The position numbers and the translations under genes were made by a program. A stretch of DNA of 5,066 nt, from NCBI GenBank assembly GCA_012838715.1, contig DUOR01000254.1, positions 1 through 5,066 of the forward strand. The letters run 5' to 3'. Position 1 is the first letter of the stretch; every line of letters starts with the position of its first letter. The DNA is from Actinomycetales bacterium. GTDB taxonomy: Bacteria; Actinomycetota; Actinomycetes; Mycobacteriales; Mycobacteriaceae. Under the pieces are notes generated by a model, which did no database searches, had not been told where the DNA came from, and saw only the letters and a program-made list of their open reading frames with translations. Of this stretch, positions 1-5,066 are shown in pieces.

Positions 1-248
1 GACGACCTCGCCGTCCGGGATTCGCCGCGGGTGGATGTCATGGGCCTCAGCTTCCCATACGCCAACGCGTCGGCAAGCAAGGAACGCGGGGCACGCGCCC
101 AACGCGAGGTGCACACACAGTGCACGCGCCCAACGCGAGGTGCACGCACGGTGCAAGCGCGGGGAGACGGCCCGGGCGCGTACCCCCGCCGCGGGAAAAC
201 AACGGCCCTTCTTGGGACGCGCCGGCGCACGGGTGTACGCTAAGTCAC
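1..248. other. Upstream intergenic region, no defensible gene
   Basis: No gene can be assigned here with confidence. The first ~90 bases are GC-rich at positions divisible by three. That fits either the tail of a plus-strand gene (frame 1 stays open from base 1 to the TAA at 241-243) or the start of a divergent minus-strand gene with ATG at 41-39 and first residues MTSTRGESRTARS. Both share the same third codon position, so base composition cannot separate them. The frame-1 translation becomes Arg/Gly/Ala-rich and repeat-encoded after about residue 30, which argues against a real protein there. The region also holds the 31-bp repeat and the leuA promoter, listed separately. Confidence 0.5.
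91..160. repeat. 31-bp direct repeat with phased GTGCAC sites
   Basis: A 24-bp unit beginning GCACGCGCCCAACGCG and ending in GAGGTGCAC occurs perfectly at 91-114 and 122-145, a period of 31 bp. The flank after each copy stays similar (GTGCACGCGC at 120, GTGCAAGCGC at 151). Palindromic GTGCAC lies at 109-114, 120-125 and 140-145, with GTGCAA at 151-156. The intervals of 11, 20 and 11 bp place all four on nearly the same face of the helix. AACGCG also recurs at 64, 83, 101 and 132. The array ends about 55 bp upstream of the -35 box. It could be an operator or activator array for the leuA promoter; no regulator is identified. Confidence 0.75.
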
Positions 249-249
249 A
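212..249 (+). promoter_or_regulatory. Predicted promoter of the leuA leader transcript
   Basis: TTGGGA at 212-217 (four of six matches to TTGACA) and TACGCT at 236-241 (a TANNNT -10 box) are separated by 18 bp. A start point 6-8 bp after the -10 falls at 248-249, on the first base of the leader-peptide ATG. This predicts a leaderless mRNA for the leader ORF, a common arrangement in corynebacteria, and no Shine-Dalgarno sequence precedes that ATG. The agreement of promoter spacing with the ATG is the main support; the -35 match alone is weak. Confidence 0.6.
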
Positions 250-296
250 TGCAGCGCGCACTCCTTCTTCTGTGCCGCGGCGGGGCTCGACTCTAG
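249..296 (+). CDS. leuL: Leucine leader peptide upstream of leuA
   Basis: This 15-codon ORF reads MQRALLLLCRGGARL and ends with TAG at 294-296. Residues 5-8 are four consecutive Leu codons (CTC CTT CTT CTG, 261-272), with a fifth Leu (CTC) as the last sense codon. Such runs act as a sensor of charged tRNA-Leu: ribosomes pause there when leucine is scarce, which changes folding of the RNA downstream. It lies 123 bp upstream of leuA and just behind a suitable promoter, probably translated without a ribosome binding site. Its last codons and stop codon overlap the strand (287-295) that can pair near the leuA start. The two CTT codons are notable in a genome that otherwise strongly prefers CTG and CTC. 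The symbol leuL follows usage for such leaders and is assigned by function. Confidence 0.85.
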   Translation: MQRALLLLCRGGARL

Positions 297-298
297 AG

Positions 299-334
299 GG
301 CCGGCTCCCCGTCGCGGGTTTTGTCGCGCCGGCC
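299..334 (+). promoter_or_regulatory. GC-rich nested hairpin in the leuA leader
   Basis: GGCCGGC at 299-305 pairs perfectly with GCCGGCC at 328-334. Inside its loop, CCCG (308-311) can pair with CGGG (315-318) around TCG. The stem begins three bases after the leader stop codon, so a ribosome terminating there would cover its 5' arm. The following bases (AGCTGAATCCCC) contain no T-run, so it is not a canonical intrinsic terminator. Confidence 0.6.
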
Positions 335-359
335 AGCTGAATCCCCCTCCCCCTCCCGC

Positions 360-390
360 ACCCGGGACACCACCGGGCGCCCGGACGGGT
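360..390 (+). promoter_or_regulatory. Second leader stem with 12-bp palindrome
   Basis: CCGGGCGCCCGG at 373-384 is a perfect palindrome. It can be enclosed by ACCCG (360-364) pairing with CGGGT (386-390). An alternative pairs CCCGG (361-365) with CCGGG (373-377). These exclusive options lie just upstream of the leuA ribosome binding site. A C-rich tract (about 342-358) separates this stem from the first hairpin. Confidence 0.45.
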
Positions 391-398
391 CACCCCAT

Positions 399-2251
<1,853 letters not shown>

Positions 2252-3424
2252 ATGGCACAGGGGTCGGAGCTTCCGGCGGAGTCGCTTGCCGACGACGCCG
2301 GCTCCCCGGCGGACGGCGCCCCGTTCGTCGCCGCCGTGGCACGGACGACGGGCATCCACCCGAAGACGTCCCGCATGGTGTCCTTGGGCCTGGCCGCGTT
2401 CACCGCGGACGGGACGGTGACCCGCACGTGGCACGGCACCTTCACCATCGGCGAGGACCCCGGCCCGGTGCACCTGCATGGCCTGGAGCCGTCGGATTTG
2501 GAGGGTTCGCCGCGGTTCGGCACGGTGCTGGCCACCATCGGCGAGTTTCTCGACGGCCGGCACGTGGTCACCCATGATCTCCCTCTGACGTGGGGTTTCA
2601 TCATCGAGGAGGCGAAGCGGGCCCGTCGGCACGCGAATCGCGCCAACCGCGGCCGACGTGGCCGGGGCAGGGGCCGCGTGCGCGCGGGCCGGGTGCCCGC
2701 CCCCGCGACCGTCAGCGACACCCTGGTCAATGCGCGGCGGCAGAACGTGGAGCTGGACGACATCCGCCTGCGCGGCGTCGCCCGCTCATACGGGCTGGAC
2801 GCGCCGTCGCCGGTGGCCAGCGTGGACAACATCGCCGTGCCCGAGCGCGAGCGCACCATGGGCGACGTTCGGCTGCTCATCGACCTGTGGTCCGAGCAGG
2901 TGCGCCGCGCCGGCGGGCTTCCCGACGGCGCCGGCGACCCCGCTGCTTCGGGCACCGTCCCCTTCGTGCCCGGTTTCGCCACGTGGGCGGCGGATGACCT
3001 GCGCGCCGACAACGTCGGGCTGCAGCGTTCCGCGGTGCGCGTCGACGCGATGGAGGCGCCGCGCCCGGTGCCGAACCCCGGCCGCTTCACCGCCGACGGC
3101 GGCCTGAAGAAGGGCATGGAGTTCGCGATTGCCCCGGAGATCGACGTGCCCGCCGACGACATCATCGCCGCCGGCGTCGCCGCGGGGCTGTCGTACTCGG
3201 AGAAGGTCACCCGCGAGACCTCGCTGCTCGTCTGCAATGGCGCGGCAGGCGTGGATGGTGCTGACGGTGCTGCGGGCGAGGACGGCGCTGCGGGCGAGAA
3301 CGGCGCGGGCGCCGCCCCGCTCGATCCGATGGAGCTGACCGGCAAGGCGATGCACGCCCACCGCAAGGAGATTCCGCTGGTCGGGGACGCGGAGTTCCGC
3401 CGTCGGCTCGACGCGATGGGCTGA
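2252..3424 (+). CDS. DnaQ-like exonuclease-fold protein with C-terminal BRCT domain, probably catalytically inactive
   Basis: The N-terminal half (about 24-215) follows the DnaQ/RNase T fold: a TTG-IHP segment after the first strand (32-37), HLHGL at 74-78, THDLPLTWGF at 107-116 in the Exo II position, DTLVNAR at 156-162, and ERTMGD at 200-205 in the Exo III position. The acidic metal ligands are mostly gone: DxETTG reads V29-A-R31-TTG, the Exo II Asp position is Thr113 by my alignment, the Exo III His is replaced by Glu200, and only D205 remains. An Arg/Gly-rich insert spans 129-147. A BRCT-like domain (about 284-390) contains KKGMEFAIAP, GLSYSEKVTRETSLLVCN and GKAMHAHRKEIPLV, interrupted by a collagen-like Gly tract at 330-353. 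The start abuts the leuA stop (TAA then ATG, no gap) with GAGG at 2243-2246, so translational coupling is likely. Homologues are often named DNA polymerase III epsilon subunit; a DNA-binding or scaffold role fits better. The true function is unknown. Confidence 0.85.
   Translation: MAQGSELPAESLADDAGSPADGAPFVAAVARTTGIHPKTSRMVSLGLAAFTADGTVTRTWHGTFTIGEDPGPVHLHGLEPSDLEGSPRFGTVLATIGEFLDGRHVVTHDLPLTWGFIIEEAKRARRHANRANRGRRGRGRGRVRAGRVPAPATVSDTLVNARRQNVELDDIRLRGVARSYGLDAPSPVASVDNIAVPERERTMGDVRLLIDLWSEQVRRAGGLPDGAGDPAASGTVPFVPGFATWAADDLRADNVGLQRSAVRVDAMEAPRPVPNPGRFTADGGLKKGMEFAIAPEIDVPADDIIAAGVAAGLSYSEKVTRETSLLVCNGAAGVDGADGAAGEDGAAGENGAGAAPLDPMELTGKAMHAHRKEIPLVGDAEFRRRLDAMG
3251..3304 (+). repeat. 18-bp in-frame repeat encoding a collagen-like tract
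   Basis: Two adjacent 18-bp units at 3269-3286 and 3287-3304 share GCTGCGGGCGAG and differ by one base (GACGGC versus AACGGC). They encode AAGEDG and AAGENG. The preceding 18 bp (3251-3268, VDGADG-like) look like a diverged third unit. The tract lies in a predicted surface loop of the BRCT domain. In-frame slippage could change its length without breaking the gene. Confidence 0.75.
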
Positions 3425-3443
3425 CCCGCGGGTCGTCGGCGCG

Positions 3444-3462
3444 GCCCCGCTTCCGTTGGGGC
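3444..3462 (+). other. Small hairpin between the DnaQ-like gene and murT
   Basis: GCCCC (3444-3448) can pair with GGGGC (3458-3462) across a 9-nt loop, 20 bases after the TGA of the DnaQ-like gene. No T-run follows, so it is at most a Rho-assisted or partial terminator. It may only reflect GC-rich spacer composition. Confidence 0.3.
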
Positions 3463-3482
3463 GAATGCGCCCGGGCGGGGTC

Positions 3483-3497
3483 TAGACTCTACGACCA
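3483..3497 (+). promoter_or_regulatory. Predicted -10 box of a leaderless murT-gatD transcript
   Basis: TAGACT at 3483-3488 matches the -10 consensus at T1, A2, A4 and T6, and stands 8 bp before the murT ATG. The start point would therefore fall on or within about two bases of the ATG. No Shine-Dalgarno sequence precedes that ATG (TCTACGACC), which supports leaderless initiation. No convincing -35 is seen; TTGGGG at 3456-3461 is too far away. The geometry resembles the leuA leader promoter. Confidence 0.5.
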
Positions 3498-4810
3498 TGA
3501 CCAACCCCAGCAGTAAGCGCCGGATGTCCCCCCGGGCGCGCTTCGCTTCCGCGGTGGCGAAGGCCGCCACGTGGGCGTCCCGTGCCTCCGGGCGTGGCGC
3601 CGGCGGCATGATCGGCGGCCTCATCGCCCAGAAGTTGGACCCGGGGATCCTGGGTCAGCTGGGCGGGGGCCGTCCCGCCGTGATCGTCACGGGCACGAAC
3701 GGCAAGTCGACCACCACCCGCATGCTGGCGGCCGCGTTGCGCGCCGCGGGCCAGTCGGTGGCCACGAATGATGGCGGCGACAACATGGACGCCGGCGTCA
3801 TTTCGGCGTTGATGGCCTCCCCCGGCGCGGATTCGCTGGTGCTGGAGGTCGATGAACTGCACGTCGCCCACATTTCGGCGGACCTGAAGCCGCGGGCGCT
3901 GGTGCTGCTGAACCTGTCGCGCGACCAGCTGGATCGCGTCGGCGAGATCAACAAGATCGAGGCGTCGCTGCGGGCCGCGGTGGACGCGAATCCGCAGGCC
4001 ACCATCGTCGCGAACTGCGATGATCCGCTCATCGCCTCCGCCGCGTGGGACGCCCGCAACGTCGTGTGGGTGTCCGCCGGCGGCGGCTGGACCAACGACG
4101 CCACCAGCTGCCCCCGCACCGGTGGGCCCATCATCCGCGACGGCGACGACTGGCACGCGGTGAAGCCGCTTGCCGACGGCTCGAGGTTCGCCCGCCCGAC
4201 GCCCGCCTGGAGGATCGGCGCCGACGGCGTCGCGACGCCATACGGTTCGACGCTGCCGATGAACCTGAAGCTGCCCGGCGACGCGAACCGCGGCAACGCG
4301 ACCCTGGCCATGGCCGCGGCCGTGGAGATGGGCGCCGAGGCCATCGACGCCCTGGGCGCGGTGGAGCAGGTCGATTCGGTGGCGGGCCGCTACTCGACGA
4401 TTTCGGTCGGCGACCATGAGGTGCGCATGCTGCTGGCGAAGAACCCCGCCGGCTGGCAGGAGGCCCTGTCCATGGTGGACCGCTCCGCGGACGCCGTGGT
4501 CATCGCCGTCAACGGCCACGTCGCCGACGGGGAGGACTTGTCCTGGCTGTGGGACGTGAAGTTCGAGGACTTCGGCGGCATGCACGTCGTGGCCTCCGGC
4601 GAGCGCGGCACGGACCTGGCGGTCCGGCTGCTGTACGCGGGCATCGAGCACGAGCTGGTGTCCGATCCGCTGCAGGGCATCAACGCCTGCCCGGCGGGCC
4701 GCGTCGAGGTGCTGGCGAACTACACGGCATTCCGCGACCTGAAGAAGGCCATCGAACGGACCGGCAAGACGACCCCCGAAAAGAACGGGAACGAAGGGCG
4801 GCGGGCGTGA
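3497..4810 (+). CDS. murT: Lipid II isoglutaminyl synthase, Mur ligase-like subunit MurT
   Basis: MurT is the ATP-using subunit of the cytoplasmic MurT/GatD complex. The complex amidates the alpha-carboxylate of D-glutamate in the lipid II stem peptide, using ammonia from glutamine. At 437 residues it has the size of S. aureus MurT. After a basic N-terminus and RGAGGMIGG (33-41) come the Mur ligase P-loop TGTNGKSTTT (65-74), LEVDE (116-120), NLSRDQLDR (139-147), NCDDP (173-177), RGNATLAMAAAV, and AGRYS (296-300). The C-terminal DUF1727 region has AKNPAGWQEAL (from 314) and DGEDLSWLWD (344-353). An aspartate in that last motif is reported in S. aureus to complete the GatD catalytic triad. The region that usually carries a four-Cys zinc ribbon has only C205 (CPRTGG). 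The ATG at 3497 is chosen for length, N-terminal fit and the adjacent -10 box. Its end overlaps gatD. Confidence 0.96.
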   Translation: MTNPSSKRRMSPRARFASAVAKAATWASRASGRGAGGMIGGLIAQKLDPGILGQLGGGRPAVIVTGTNGKSTTTRMLAAALRAAGQSVATNDGGDNMDAGVISALMASPGADSLVLEVDELHVAHISADLKPRALVLLNLSRDQLDRVGEINKIEASLRAAVDANPQATIVANCDDPLIASAAWDARNVVWVSAGGGWTNDATSCPRTGGPIIRDGDDWHAVKPLADGSRFARPTPAWRIGADGVATPYGSTLPMNLKLPGDANRGNATLAMAAAVEMGAEAIDALGAVEQVDSVAGRYSTISVGDHEVRMLLAKNPAGWQEALSMVDRSADAVVIAVNGHVADGEDLSWLWDVKFEDFGGMHVVASGERGTDLAVRLLYAGIEHELVSDPLQGINACPAGRVEVLANYTAFRDLKKAIERTGKTTPEKNGNEGRRA

Positions 4811-5066
4811 AGAACCTGACCATCGGCCTCATCCTGCCGGACGTGCTGGGCACGTACGGCGACGACGGCAACGCGCTGGTGCTGCGGGAACGCGCGCGGC
4901 GCCGCGGCTTCGACGCGACCATCGCCCCCATCAAGCTGGGCGAGCCGGTCCCCGACGACCTGGACGTCTACACCATCGGCGGCGGCGAGGACGTCGCCCA
5001 GACCATCGCCGCCGAGCACCTCGCCGCCGACGGCGGCCTGGCCCGCGCGGCCGCGAAGGGCCGCCC
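4807..5066 (+). CDS. gatD: Lipid II isoglutaminyl synthase, glutamine amidotransferase subunit GatD (3'-truncated by window end)
   Basis: GatD hydrolyses glutamine and supplies ammonia to MurT for lipid II amidation. Only the first 86 codons are present. Starting from GTG at 4807 the protein reads VKNLTIGLILPDVLGTYGDDGN, with the family motif TYGDDGN at 16-22 and IGGGEDVAQ at 57-65, as in CobB/CobQ-type class I amidotransferases. The nucleophilic Cys (C94 in S. aureus) and the His lie beyond the window. GTG overlaps the murT stop in GTGA (4807-4810), and GAAGGG at 4793-4798, 8 nt upstream, is a good ribosome binding site. The overlap implies coupled translation and balanced subunit levels. 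Homologues are often misnamed cobyric acid synthase. Confidence 0.93.
   Translation, partial: MKNLTIGLILPDVLGTYGDDGNALVLRERARRRGFDATIAPIKLGEPVPDDLDVYTIGGGEDVAQTIAAEHLAADGGLARAAAKGR

Noticed and set aside
1..41. Possible start of a divergent minus-strand gene (ATG at 41-39)
   Set aside because: Only 13 full codons are visible, and the high third-position GC fits a plus-strand frame equally well. A GAGG stands 3-4 bases upstream, too close to be persuasive.
35..340. 101-codon plus-strand frame across the leuA upstream region
   Set aside because: It runs through the direct repeat, promoter and leader structures, is Arg/Ala-rich and has no family resemblance; open frames are expected by chance at this GC content.
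3482..4651. 389-codon minus-strand frame opposite murT
   Set aside because: Shadow of murT, whose P-loop and other Mur ligase motifs are clear on the plus strand.
4807..5066. GatD as a cobyric acid synthase (CobQ) or CobB of cobalamin synthesis
   Set aside because: The GTGA overlap with murT and the N-terminal TYGDDGN motif match GatD; no cobalamin genes are nearby.

Overview
The window looks like a chromosomal segment of a GC-rich Corynebacterium. The LeuA N-terminus ([11 protein letters not shown]), its residue-for-residue numbering with remembered C. glutamicum LeuA, and the order leuA, DnaQ-like protein, murT, gatD all fit that genus. GC at third codon positions is very high. There is no sign of a mobile element, CRISPR array, tRNA or rRNA.

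Bases 1-248 hold no gene I can defend. They contain a 31-bp direct repeat (91-152) with four GTGCA(C/A) sites spaced 11, 20 and 11 bp, then a plausible promoter (about 212-241). Immediately downstream is a 15-codon leader ORF, MQRALLLLCRGGARL (249-296), with four consecutive Leu codons. It appears to start at or within a base or two of the transcript 5' end. The 3' end of this leader ORF (287-295) is perfectly complementary to 405-413, next to the leuA start codon, and GC-rich hairpins lie between. This is a leucine-responsive attenuation leader, probably a version of the actinobacterial leuA leader class.

From 419 to 3424, leuA (2-isopropylmalate synthase, 610 aa) runs directly (TAA|ATG, no gap) into a 390-aa DnaQ-fold plus BRCT protein. 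Its exonuclease catalytic residues are largely missing. A 72-bp gap with a -10-like box next to the following ATG then leads to murT (437 aa). murT overlaps by 4 bp (GTGA) the GTG start of gatD, which runs off the window end. MurT and GatD together form the lipid II glutamate amidotransferase.

The window therefore pairs a leucine-regulated unit (leader, leuA, DnaQ-like gene) with a peptidoglycan amidation operon in the same direction. The least ordinary parts are the leader RNA architecture, the phased GTGCAC array, the degenerate exonuclease with its low-complexity inserts, and the loss of zinc-ribbon cysteines in MurT.
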